Assembly: GCA_037954665.1 (NCBI GenBank)
Contig: JBBMOL010000198.1
Span: 992,001 to 1,056,000, forward strand
Source: Laguncularia racemosa
Taxonomy: Eukaryota > Streptophyta > Magnoliopsida > Myrtales > Combretaceae
Reading direction: 5' to 3'
Length of the DNA stretch: 64,000 nucleotides
The translations under genes and the position numbers were made by a program. Of this stretch, positions 1 to 10,446 are shown piece by piece. Numbering within the stretch: the first letter of the stretch is position 1; the number at the start of each line of letters is the position of its first letter. The notes under the pieces were generated by a model. That model was given only the letters and a program-made list of their open reading frames with translations, was not told where the DNA came from and ran no database searches.

Positions 1-2574
1 GGAAGTTTAGAATCTTCTTCCAAAAATGCATATTGAAGGTAGTCTGGCAGTTGTTTCAATTCTAGCTCAGGTGGTTCCTCAATTAAAGGTTTCGATCTCT
101 GAAGGGTGGATCTATTCATACCTTCAAAGCTTCTTTCTTCTCTCAACTCGGGATTATTATTAAGCTGATTGACAACTGCTCTAATAGCCATATTTTCAGG
201 TTGCTCTTTCTCCCCATTCATCAAACACAATTCCAATGCATCACCAATCAATAGGTCTTGCAATGAATCCGAAACTGCAAAGTCAAGGTAGTCGATTGCA
301 TAGCATGTATCATTATGGTGCAGGCTTTGTCTAAGGACGTCAGGCATTTTCACTATAACCTCTTCATTTCCCATTCTCAACACTAACTTCCCATCCCCAA
401 CATCAATTATGGCTCTAGCAGTAGCAAAAAATGGCCTCCCCAATATAAGAGGGACCTCCACATCTGCTTCCATGTCAAGGATGACGAAATCCGCCAGGAA
501 GATGAAGTCCTATACCTTCACTAATACATCTTCAACTACTCCTCTTGGGAATTTGATTGATCGATCGGCTAACTGAAGACTCATTTTGGTCGGTTTCGGC
601 TCTCCAATACCCAATTTCTAGAACATCTTGTATGGCATCAAATTAATGCTGGCTCCCAAATAAGCCAATGTTCGTTCTTTAGATAAATTCCCCATCAGGC
701 AAGGGATGGTAAAGCTCCCAGGATCTTTTAACTTCTTTAGGAGTTTGTTCTGAATTATCGTAGAGCATTCTCCTCCTAAAGTTACAGTGGAGAACTCTTC
801 AAGCTTCCTTTTGTTCGATAGCAACTCTTTCAAAAATTTTGCATATCGTGGCATTTTTGATAATGCCTCAACTAGTGGAAGGTTGATATGCAATTGCTTG
901 AATATCTCTAAAAATCTGCCATAGTGCTCATATGTTCTGTCCTTTTTTAGTCGTGCTGGATAAGGAACATTGGGCTTGTATTCTGGAATTAATGGAGGTG
1001 ATGATTTCTCTTTAGGCGATTTTTCTGAATGCTTTCCCCCTTCTTTGAGAACTAGTTGTTCTTTTGCTGGTTTAGTCACCCGACTCTCTTCTTCTTGAAC
1101 CTTTGGTTGTAGTTCCTTACCACTTCGTAATGAGACAACTTTAACATGTTCTCTAGGGTTGGTTTCCGTGTTTCCCGGTAGTGAACCTTGAGATCTCTCT
1201 GACAGAAGCTTAGCTATTTGACCGACCTGGTTTTTAAGATTGTGTATTGATGCCTCATGATTCCTCAGAGCCGAGTCTTGATTTTTCATAATGAAATCTA
1301 AGGACTTATGTCTGTCTTCTGAATCCTTGACGAATTTTGTGAGGAGATCTTCAAGTGGCAGTTTGGAACTTTGGACCAGTGGCCTCTGATAACTTAGTGG
1401 AGGATTCGGATTGCCCTTCTGAATATTACTGTTGTTAGTCCAAGAAATATTTGGGTGATTTCTCCATCCTAGGTTATAAGTATTATTGTATGGATTGTTC
1501 TGGGGCCGAATTGGGTTTCCCAAATAATCCACTTGCTCTGTTTGCCCTTCCTCACCACCTGAGGGTTCCACAATAGCCAGCTGATGTTGTGAGACAGCCA
1601 ACCCGTCGATCTTTCTAGATAAAGTCTCAACTTTGGACATGATAGAAGTAGCCACATCCACTTCAAGAATGCCTGCCACCTTCTTTTCTCTGCCCCTACC
1701 ATGTGACCATTCATAATTATTCGCGGCCATGTCTTCAAAAAGAGTCAAACTTTCTTCAGGAGTTTTATGGTTCAAGGTGCCACCAGCTACGACATCTACT
1801 GTTTGTCTCGTTTGATAGTTCAACCCATTATAAAATATCTGAACTTAAAGCCACTCTAGGATCCCATGGTGTGGGCATTTCCGCATTGAGTCCTTGAATC
1901 TCTCCCAGGTTTCATACAACGTCTCCATATCATACTGATGATAAGATTGAATCTCAGCTCGAAGTTTAGCGGTCTTTGAAGGAGGGAAGAATTTGTCCAT
2001 AAACTTCTTAATCAGACCTTGCCATGTAGTAATGGAGTTCCTTGGTAAAGAATTCAACCACTACTTAGCCTTGCCTTTCAAAGAGAATGGGAAGAGCCTG
2101 AGGCGGATCGCATCATCACTAACTCCATTAAATTCGAAGGTATCGCATATCTCCAGAAAGAGTTGGATATGCGCATTTGGATCTTCATCCTGTAAACCAT
2201 CAAATTGAGTATATTGCTGCACCATCTGAATCACGACAGGCTTAAGTTCAAAATTATTTGCCTCCACTCGAGGACGGACTATGCTAGAGCTAACGCCTAT
2301 CAAGCTTGGTCTGGCAAAATCAGAATTGGTTCTAGGTGGCTCATTAACTCGGCCATCTCAATTATCAACCAGTTGATGATTCGGGGGATCCACAACAACA
2401 TTTCCTTGATTCAGCTCTTGAGCACGATTATTGACTTGATCAGCCATTTCTTCCTTCAATGATTCTCCTTGAATACCAAATGATGTTGACTCAGTCGAGT
2501 GTTGCTTTTTCTTATAACGACGAATAATTTTCTCTGGCTCAGGATTAAAAATAGCAAGTTCCTTGGAGCGACTT
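1..2574 (-). pseudogene. gag-pro: Gag-protease remnant of element A
   Basis: Read on the minus strand, this is an Athila-type gag. The capsid region contains FELKP near 2240 and FPFSL near 2085, followed by FPPSKTAKLR near 1960 and a long Q/E/K-rich linker. A protease core follows, with LGASINLMP near 640 and ILGRPF near 445. The usual catalytic DSG reads LGAS here, so the key aspartate is lost. In-frame stops occur near 2059, 1844, 617 and 508. The one at 1844 looks like CAA to TAA, because related gags have Gln there. The frame continues to base 1 without reaching RT. The start is uncertain; Athila-like gag residues begin near 2570. Confidence 0.85.
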
Positions 2575-2703
2575 CTGGTTATGCACTGTAAACGTAATAC
2601 AAATCAATTATGAGCTCTAAATTCTCAGGAAGAAAAGGGAAAAAAATAAGAAAGAAATAAATTGGTTAAATTAATAAGTAAAAAGTGTTTCTAATATTGC
2701 GTA

Positions 2704-2721
2704 TCCCCGGCAACGGCGCCA
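2704..2721 (-). other. Primer-binding site of A (tRNA-Asp)
   Basis: The minus strand reads TGGCGCCGTTGCCGGGGA, an 18-nt perfect complement of the 3' end of plant tRNA-Asp(GUC) including CCA. It lies six bases inside the LTR end, as in Athila-type elements. Confidence 0.93.
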
Positions 2722-2727
2722 AAAACT

Positions 2728-4162
2728 TGATCGTTGCCAATCGTAGCTTTAATATTTATAATGCCTGTTCCTAATTCTAACTACGTTGCAATAGGCAAGT
2801 GTACCTACCGTGGACGTAGTATAGTGTCAAGTACAAGGTCGTCCCATAGAGATACACCAACTACTAGTACTAACTTCGTTCCTATTATCTAACCGACGCT
2901 TAAATATGTTGGTTGAAACTTAATTACTCTAATCTTAAAACTAATAACTTGCTAACAACAATGGTTCTGAAGATTTATCAATTGGCAAAAGCAACCTAGA
3001 TCTTATTCTACTCCTTCTCTATCATGTAATTCATTAGATTTATGAGGATTGGCGTAGTTGACTTTTTATACTGTCGAATTCCCTAGTCAAATTAACTACT
3101 TTCTCAAGTATATTAACCTATCTAATCCTAGATTTATCAAATAGGATCTCTCCTTATTTAATAGCAACCTAGAATTGCATAAAGCATGTGAATTCGCATC
3201 AAAACAATCGATGTAAACAGAAGACTCTTGTTTCCTATCTCTAGAAGAACAATCAAGTCTCATTAATTGCATTAAATCTAATCATAAGAGCAATTTCTCA
3301 ATTAACTAATATGATATCATGCATAAATTCATATTCCGGATCTATGAATCTAAGAAACAATTGAAGGGCATGCAATTAATCATAAGAAAGTCAACAACTT
3401 CGCATTAAAAACCGAATCTTCATCACATGATAGAGAACTTTTGAATAAAATCTAGATTTAGAGTCTACTCCTCCATGAATTGGACAAAAGAAATACAATT
3501 ACGGGAAGAATAATTAAAATTCATAGTCACAACCCTTAAAGATGAAATCTTCTCCTTCGTGGGTCTTCAACCTCCTTTGGAACTGATAGAATCTTCTTTC
3601 CCCAACTGCTATGTGTGTCAGAGCAAGTACAAAATTCGGAACCTCTGTTCTAGAGCAACTAACGGTCTATTTATACATGTACCCGGGTTGGATACATACA
3701 CGTGTGGATACACGAGTAGTGTATCTCGTTTGTGTATCTCATGCTTGCTTCCAAGTGTCCTTATGTGAATATACACGAGCAAGTACATGGGAGTGTACAT
3801 TGGTCGTGTATTTGAAACATCGTTGAACAGTAGCAAAACATAGATACACAAGCAAAGTACATGGGCGTGTACTTTGCTTGTGTACTTTCCAGACATCCAC
3901 TTCAGTATACACAAGCAAAGTACATGGGCATGTATCTCGCTTGTGTACTTTCCAGAATTCTTTTCTTCACATGTATTGTATCTATTTCCTTCCAAACTTG
4001 ATCCGACTCTTCAAAACTCCTTCCCTTAGCTCCAAAATACTCTAGAAGATCCTGAAATTAACATTCATTCCATTAAGCATCCTTTTCTTCAACAAATCAT
4101 CTAAAAATTCAACAATAAAGCACAATTCATTACTCTAGATAAGGGTATTTTGCGACTTATCA
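2728..4162 (-). repeat. 5' LTR of element A
   Basis: 1435 bp with terminal TG...CA (TGATAAG to CGATCA on the minus strand). A TATA box TATAAATAG lies at 3675-3667 (minus). Just upstream of it (3660-3960) is a cluster of inverted ACAC/GTGT motifs such as GGGCGTGTACTTTG. The end nearest the primer-binding site resembles the end of solo LTR G (24760-24844), so A and G are related families. Confidence 0.85.
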
Positions 4163-4990
4163 GAAACCCAATACCAATACGTTCGGAAATTCGTTACCTA
4201 AGACGCCCAAACACCTAAAGTGGAAACCGTGACCCGTTGTCTATAAGCGAGACAAGAACCTTGGTATAAAAATGAAGACGCCACAATCGGGATGGAAGAC
4301 CGATTGATAAGTCGGGATGAACGCTACGAAAATCAATCCGATAAGTTCGATTTAGTTCTTGAAGAACCAAGAGAGGTGCCTCTCAAAAGTGTTTAATGTT
4401 CAAAGATGTATATTCTTAGTTGTTCTAAACCCAAGGAGCTTTTATACTAGGGTTACAATTCGTGAAAAACAACTCCAAAACGACGTAGCTTAGATAAGTT
4501 GCGGAAAAATACGAAACAGAACAAGTTGGCCGGTAGGGGATACACGGCCGTGTACACGACCGTGTACTTTGGCTGTGTACTTTTCTGTGCACATTCCGGC
4601 CACATACACGACCGTGTACATCTAGTCGTGTACCTTCCTGTAGATTTGCTTGACTCCATACATGGCCGTGCCTGTTAGCCGTGTATCTAGTCGTGTATGA
4701 TTCTGTGGAATCTTGGAATTCCTACACGGCCGTGCCTTGAACATATACGCCCTCTTCAACCCGTATCCGGTGTGACTTGTATAAAAGCAAGGGTCTTCCC
4801 ATAGTTGTTCCAATCCATTCCAACTTCATGATTGCTCCAATCCTTTCCAGCTTCATGGACAACCTTTATCAACCTGTTAAGTGCTTCCTTGAATCGTTTC
4901 GCTTGATTTCTTGTGATCGGTCCAGGCGGCACTTCAAGAGGATCCACATTTCTTCTTCCGGCTTGGCTCTCATCATGGATCTCATCAAGT
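4163..4990 (-). repeat. LTR of family F, truncated by insertion of A
   Basis: Closely similar to the LTRs at 25392-26242 and 29958-30859 but missing the first ~25 bases (plus-strand sense), where A is inserted. It ends with the same CTCATCA. It contains a palindrome array (about 4530-4760), a TATA box near 4440 on the minus strand, and the polyprotein-tail coding stretch with motif GPITRNQAKRFKEAL near 4920. The missing left end lies outside the window. Confidence 0.82.
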
Positions 4991-5898
4991 TAGGCCGGCG
5001 AATTCTATTGAAGAACTAGCATGTTGAAGATTATTTTCACTTGTAATTTATTTATTTGAATCATTTATGTTTTAAGTTTTTGGGACACTTTTATTTGGTT
5101 ATAATAGGTGCTTTTAGGACCGGCCACCCTAAAGTGGCATAGTTGTAATTTTGTAGACTTTTTAACCTTAAAGGGAGTAAGTATAAATACTTGCTTAAGT
5201 AGGGTTTTGGGCAGCTTTTGAAATTTATAGCAAACATGTTTTCATGTGAGGGTTAAGGTTCATCCTAAATCCATTAGCTCTTATCAATTTCAATCAAAAA
5301 ATTGGAATTGTGGTGAGTTACAACAAAAGAGAATTGTGAGTAATATCAATGCCCTCTTGATTTGAATTTGATATCAATTGTATCCTTTTTGTAATGATAT
5401 AAGATTGATTGGTTTTAGCACTTGTTATTACCATCAATTTTGCTTACATTTTGTGGTGTAGATTGGTCTTGTTGTGAGGAGGGTTACGGCTTTATTTTTG
5501 TGTGTTGATGATTGGAAATCTCTTGGAATTTAAGTTAATTAAATGATTCAATTGAGAATTTATCATCTTTGTGGTTTTCATTTCCTTGATTTTATCATTC
5601 GGATCATATTACATCAACTAGGGTTCACGCAATTTGTTGTCCTTTGAATCGATTTTGATCTTGTCATTTAGGGGTTGTAAATTAGTTCATTTGCATGTGC
5701 TTAAACCCCCTTTTAGGCATATCATCTTTTGGTATTAGAGCTATTCACACTTAGGTATTCAATATTGGTCATGTCACATTTGAAGAATTAGTTCATAAGC
5801 ATTGAGGATTAGCGCAATTGTTGAACTAGTTGATTGACATTGTGTAATTGTCTTTCAATCTTGGTTTTGTATGCTTAGACTTGGTTTTAAGCACATCA
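4991..5898 (+). repeat. LTR of family H (related to I, J and E), probably solo
   Basis: Shares with the LTRs of I, J and E the block around GTATAAATACTTGCTTAAG (TATA at 5176-5195), the leader with TTATCAATTTCAATC, and the terminal GCACATCA (5891-5898). Compared with the ~1024-bp LTR of I, about 116 bp of the start is missing; it probably lies left of A and the F LTR. No primer-binding site follows the end, so this is best read as a solo LTR inserted in a Del-like LTR. A primer-binding-site-like sequence lies inside it at 5730-5741. Confidence 0.7.
5730..5741 (+). other. Fossil primer-binding site inside LTR H
   Basis: TGGTATTAGAGC matches the initiator tRNA-Met site TGGTATCAGAGC with one C-to-T change. 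The bases just before it (GGCATATCATCTTTT) match the LTR end and spacer of families E and J. The LTR nevertheless continues for another 157 bases. Confidence 0.65.
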
Positions 5899-6235
5899 CG
5901 GTCGAAACACGAACCTATTAAAAGGCTGTGTTACTTTTGACTCAACACGATCGAAACATGACCGTGTTAAGTGGTTGTGTATCCCTTAGTGCAACTTTCA
6001 CACTCAACACAGTCTAAACACGACTGTGTTGGGAGGCTGTGTTACCTTTGACTCAATATGGTCGAAACATGACTGTGTTGAGAGGCCATGTATCTCTTGG
6101 TGTACCTTTTGAATTCAACACGGTTGAAACACGACCGTGTTGGTAGGCCGTGTTACCCTTGACAATTTTCATGAATCTTATTTCTTGTACTTCAAAATTT
6201 CCAAAACTCAATCCTCACTATTCTTAAGCTCAATT
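5899..6235 (-). repeat. Del/Tekay-like LTR remnant with palindrome array
   Basis: Non-coding. From about 5899 to 6170 a unit of roughly 55-60 bp is repeated four to five times, each holding an inverted pair such as AACACGGTTGAAACACGACC with GTGTTGG. The sequence continues, after removal of solo LTR G, at 24850. A diverged counterpart lies at 32470-32760. Confidence 0.55.
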
Positions 6236-6406
6236 TGATGAAGGACGAAACACTCTTAATTCCTAGATGATTTCAAGTTCTTTTTGTTGTAAATCGAGTG
6301 GAAATCATTTAGAATTGGTACTTAATAGCATAATGTATCGCTTTCAGGTGATGTGGAACCTATCATGAAGAAATCAATTGGATTCATCAAGAAAGAAAAG
6401 GAAAAG

Positions 6407-8064
6407 TGATAAAGGCATATTTTATTATGTTGTATTTTGTGATTGGTATATATATTATTGTCAATAATTAGAAATTTCCAATTAAAGGATACTTAAATTG
6501 CATTTATGTTAATATCATAGGGATTAATGGACTTGAAGATGTACATGATGCAAAACATGAAGAAATCACAAGCAAGAGATGAGACACGGCCATGCCTTAT
6601 GTAGTGTTTTTCCTTTCCACGATGATCAAAGAAAAATAAAAGACGAGAGGCTTAAGGGGATAGCCCACGGTCGTGCTTCATGTCGTGGGTGTGTTTACCC
6701 TGAGACACGACTGTGCCTAAAAGAAGAAGGAAAGAAGAAAATGCCGAGAAGCTTATGGAGTTGTCCCATGGCCGGGGTTTATGTGGTGGCAGTAACAACC
6801 ACATTACACACGGTCGTGCCTCATGTGATGGACTGCCGACTTAATGAAAGAAGAAAATGCTGAGAAGCTTAGGGGGATAGCTACGACCGTGGTTTATGTA
6901 GTGGCAGTAACAACTACATTACACACGGCCGTGCCTCATGTGGTGGCTTGCCGACTTTTCATATTCTTGTCCAATTTGTGCGTTTCTGCAGGGCATAAAA
7001 GCAGGGGAAAGAAAAGAAAAGAAAAAACGATGGGGGAGAGGAGAGTAGACTTTAGACTTTTAGAACTTTGTTTTGAGAAATTTTAGTTTTTTACATGGGA
7101 ATTGAAGATTGAATTCAAATGGACTTCCATCAATTGAGATCAAGTCAGAAATCTCTGAAGAGTTGTTCTAGAATCTTATTTCCAGATTTGCTGCATATTG
7201 GTGACTTCTTATCCTAATCATATTTTGCATTTCTGTGAATTGGTTTTTATGTCTTCAATGGATTCTTTAACATTTTTCATTGAATTTTATCTTGTTGTTA
7301 TCTATTGTATGGCTGGCTAATTTCATTTGTGGGAATAGTGGATGAAGCCCTAGTTTGCTAAAATGATCAGTGTAGTTTTGTTATGAGATTGATATATATG
7401 TGGAATATTCATGTTGTGAATTTCTATAATTTCAATTTAATTGTGATAAGATTAGATTGTTAGAAATCCAGTCAATACGAAAGTGGAGATAGGATTTGTT
7501 AGGGATTCTTAATTAGACTAATGAGACAATGCGAAAGCGGCGTTAATTGGTTTAATTAGGGTTCATATAGAGATTAAAGCTATGTTCTAATTAATTATTC
7601 ACTAAGAGATTAGGGATAATTGTATTAAGGGCATAAGGCGATCATAGCATTGAAAAATGTATGAGAGTATATTAGAATCCCCTGTTAATTAGAGATACGA
7701 AAGTGGACTAATTGATTTGAGGTTTAAAATATTGAACTCACGTGAATAACCACATATAAGTTGATTTCAATAACTTAACGGTAGTTTGATTAGCATGACT
7801 AGGGTGAATTCTAAATTCCCACTGTTTAATTAGAAGTATTTATAAGAATCTTATAATTCTCATTAGCATAGAACTTAATTTAATCTCTTTAGTTAAATAT
7901 ATAAAAAAAATCCTATTTAAATTACCTAAATATCAATATAAGTTATTATAGGTTTGGTAATCTTTTTAGTCCTCGAGGGAACGATACTCTACTCGTCATA
8001 TATTACTTGATTGCAACCTAGTATGCTTGCTAGCGGTTTCACTTATACATTTTACAAGTGATCA
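6407..8064 (+). repeat. 5' LTR of element B
   Basis: 1658 bp, TGATAAAGG to GTGATCA. The 3' partner at 22006-23662 is nearly identical. The array region 6580-6950 contains two copies of a 116-bp unit (starting 6731 and 6847) with ACACGGCCGTGCCTCATG motifs. A TATA-like CATAAAA follows at 6994-7000. The rest (7087-8064) is AT-rich leader without coding signal. Confidence 0.93.
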
Positions 8065-8070
8065 AGTTTT

Positions 8071-8088
8071 TGGCGCCGTTGCCGGGGA
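8071..8088 (+). other. Primer-binding site of B (tRNA-Asp)
   Basis: TGGCGCCGTTGCCGGGGA, a perfect 18-nt complement to the plant tRNA-Asp 3' end, six bases after the LTR. Confidence 0.95.
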
Positions 8089-8176
8089 CTATAAGATATT
8101 AGACTTTGTAGCTTTGTTGGTAATTTAGGCGCATTTTACTGTTTACTTTGGTGTTTGTTCTCTTTGCAGTTGTTCT

Positions 8177-10434
8177 ATGTACAGTAGTCTAAATGCTGAA
8201 TCGTTGCAGTTTGATCCCGAAATTAACCGCACCTTTCATAGGTTGAGAAGAGAGAATAGAGACAGAAGGGTAACACAAGAAATCGAGATGGTAGGAAACG
8301 ACAATGATCAGATACAGGGCCATCATAGAGCTCTTAGAGATTATACTGTACCTGTTGTTGCAGGTTCAGCGATAAGGAGGCCTGCTATTCAAGCTAACAA
8401 TTTTGAACTAAAGCCGTTACTCATTCAGATGGTTCAATCAAATCAATTTGGAGGGTACCAAATGAGAGTCCTGATGATCATATAGCTGTATTCCTCCAAT
8501 ACTGCAACACAGTGAAGATGAACAATGTTGCAGAAGATGTCATCAGATTACAGCTTTTCCCTTTCTCACTAAGGGATAAAGCTCGAGCTTGGTTTCATTC
8601 ACTACCACAGGAGTCTATCACTACTTGGGCTGACCTCTCAACAAAATTTTTAAAGAGATTTTTCCCACCATCCAGAACCGCAAAGCTTAGAAGTGATATC
8701 ACAAACTTCACCAAGTTTAGTGGTGAATCACTTTATGAGGCATGGGAGAGATTCAAAGAGGCAATCAAGAAGTGCCCCTACCATGGGCTGCCAGACAATC
8801 TTCTTATTGAGATTTTCTATCTCAATTTAGATGAGACATTGAGGTCACTGGTAGATGCGGCTTCAGGAGGTGCACTCATGGGGAAGAGTTATGTTGAAGC
8901 GAGTGCTTTGATAGAGGAGATGGCCTCCAGCGCTCACAATTGGCAGAATGAGAGGAACAAGTCCAGAGAGGCATCTGTTGATGAGAGAGAGACTATCGCA
9001 CAGTTAACTGCACAAATATCAGCTCTCACCACTCAGGTAAGTAAACTCACTTCCACCCAATGTATGTCAGGGAATGCTTCTACTTCATCTAGTGGTGAAC
9101 AGGCGAATTATGTCAACAATTTTCAGCGGAACAACCAAGGACCCTACTCCAACACATATAGTCCAGGATGGCGTAATCATCCAAAGTTTTCATGGAGGAA
9201 CGACAACAACATACTCAAGCCGCCACCTGGATTTCAGAAAACAGGTCCTACCCCAACTGCTCCACCCCAACAGAGTCAATCAAAGATGGAAGAGCTCATG
9301 TTGAGCTACATGCAAAAGACAGATACCATGCTGCAGAATCAACAAGCCACAATCAGGAATTTAGAGGGTCAGATTAGCCAAATCTCTCAATAGTTGAGCA
9401 ATAGACCATCTGGGTCTTTGCTTAGCAAAACTGAGGAGAATCCAAAAGGTGTCAATGCAATTGTGTTGAGGAGTGGTAAGGAATTGGAAAAAGTTGACAC
9501 ACATGCTCAAGAGAAAGAGGAGAGTTCAGAGAAAGACAAAGGAAAGAAAAAGGTAGAGGAACCAAAACAGCAAACACCAGAGGTGAAACCCTATATTCCT
9601 CCTGTACCTTTCCCAGGGCGATTGAAGCAACAGCAGTTAGATTCCCAATTCGCTAAATTCTTAGAGGTGTTTAAGATGCTCTAAATCAACATTCCTTTTG
9701 CAGAGGCACTCCAGTAGATGCCTTCATATGCGAAATTCATGAAAGAGCTTCTTACAAAAAAGAGAAAAATTGATGGCAATGAGCCGGTAATGCTTACAAG
9801 AGAATGTTCTATGATTCTTCAGAAGGACATTTCAACTTTGCCAAAGAAACAAAGAGATCAGGGGAGTTTTACTGTTCCTTGCACAATTGGAAATTCTTAT
9901 TTTAATAAAGTTCTTATTGATTCAGGTGCAAGTATTAACTTAATGCCTCTCTCTATTTTTAGGGAACTTGGATTGGGAGACTGCAAGGAGACCCGTGTCA
10001 CTTTGCAATTAGCTGACAGGAGCATTAAATATCCCAAAGGTATTGTGGAGAATGTTTTAGTGAAAGTAGACAAGTTCTACTTTCCAGTTGATTTCATTGT
10101 CCTGGAGATGGAAGAGGATTGAGAGGTGCCCATGATTCTTGGTAGACCATTCCTTGCTACAGGTAAAGCTTTAATAGATGTGGAACAAGGTAAGCTCACT
10201 TTAAGAGTTATGGATGAACAAATAACTTTTAATGTGTATGATGCTATGAAACAATTTGATGAATGTAAGTCCTGTTACACTATTGATAACATTGATGAGC
10301 TTACTAGTGAATCTAAGGAAGAGAAAGCAGGCTTGGTTACATTAGAATCTATTCTTAGAGATGTGGATGATTGGAGTGATGATGAAAAGCCTATGGATGA
10401 ATGTATGGAGGAGGCAATAGAAATCAAGGCTTGA
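8177..10434 (+). pseudogene. gag-pro: Gag-protease pseudogene of B
   Basis: Homologous throughout to the intact gag-protease of C (36662-38968). The N-terminus starts at 8177. A one-base loss near 8460 shifts the frame. The capsid core continues at 8512-9390. In-frame stops lie at 9391 (CAG to TAG relative to C), 9682 (CAA to TAA), 9715 (CAG to TAG), 10120 (TGA where C has AAA) and 10432 (CGA to TGA). The protease core IDSGASINLMP is intact near 9920. The zinc-knuckle segment present in C (C-x2-C-x3-H-x4-C) is absent, with a short gap around 9060-9075. Confidence 0.93.
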
Positions 10435-10446
10435 TATTATGAGGAG

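Larger units (their letters stand above)
1..4162 (-). mobile_element. Element A: Athila-like Ty3 retrotransposon, cut by window edge
   Basis: The minus-strand order is LTR (4162 to 2728), tRNA-Asp primer-binding site (2721-2704), then gag and protease running off the left edge. The LTR terminus TGATAAG abuts GAAAC at 4163-4167, which lies inside a family F LTR, so A inserted into that LTR. The matching duplication must lie left of the window. Several in-frame stops show that A is dead. RT and integrase, if present, are outside the window. Confidence 0.88.

Noticed and set aside
2704..2721. tRNA-Asp gene fragment
   Set aside because: Only 18 bases match and they sit next to an LTR end; this is a primer-binding site.
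3618..3995. 125-residue reading frame on the minus strand in the LTR of A
   Set aside because: It lies across the inverted-motif array; the apparent protein repeats only reflect the DNA repeats.
6579..7086. Reading frames in the B LTR (also 22422-22683)
   Set aside because: They cover the palindrome array and TATA region, with no similarity to known domains and no conserved frame between units.
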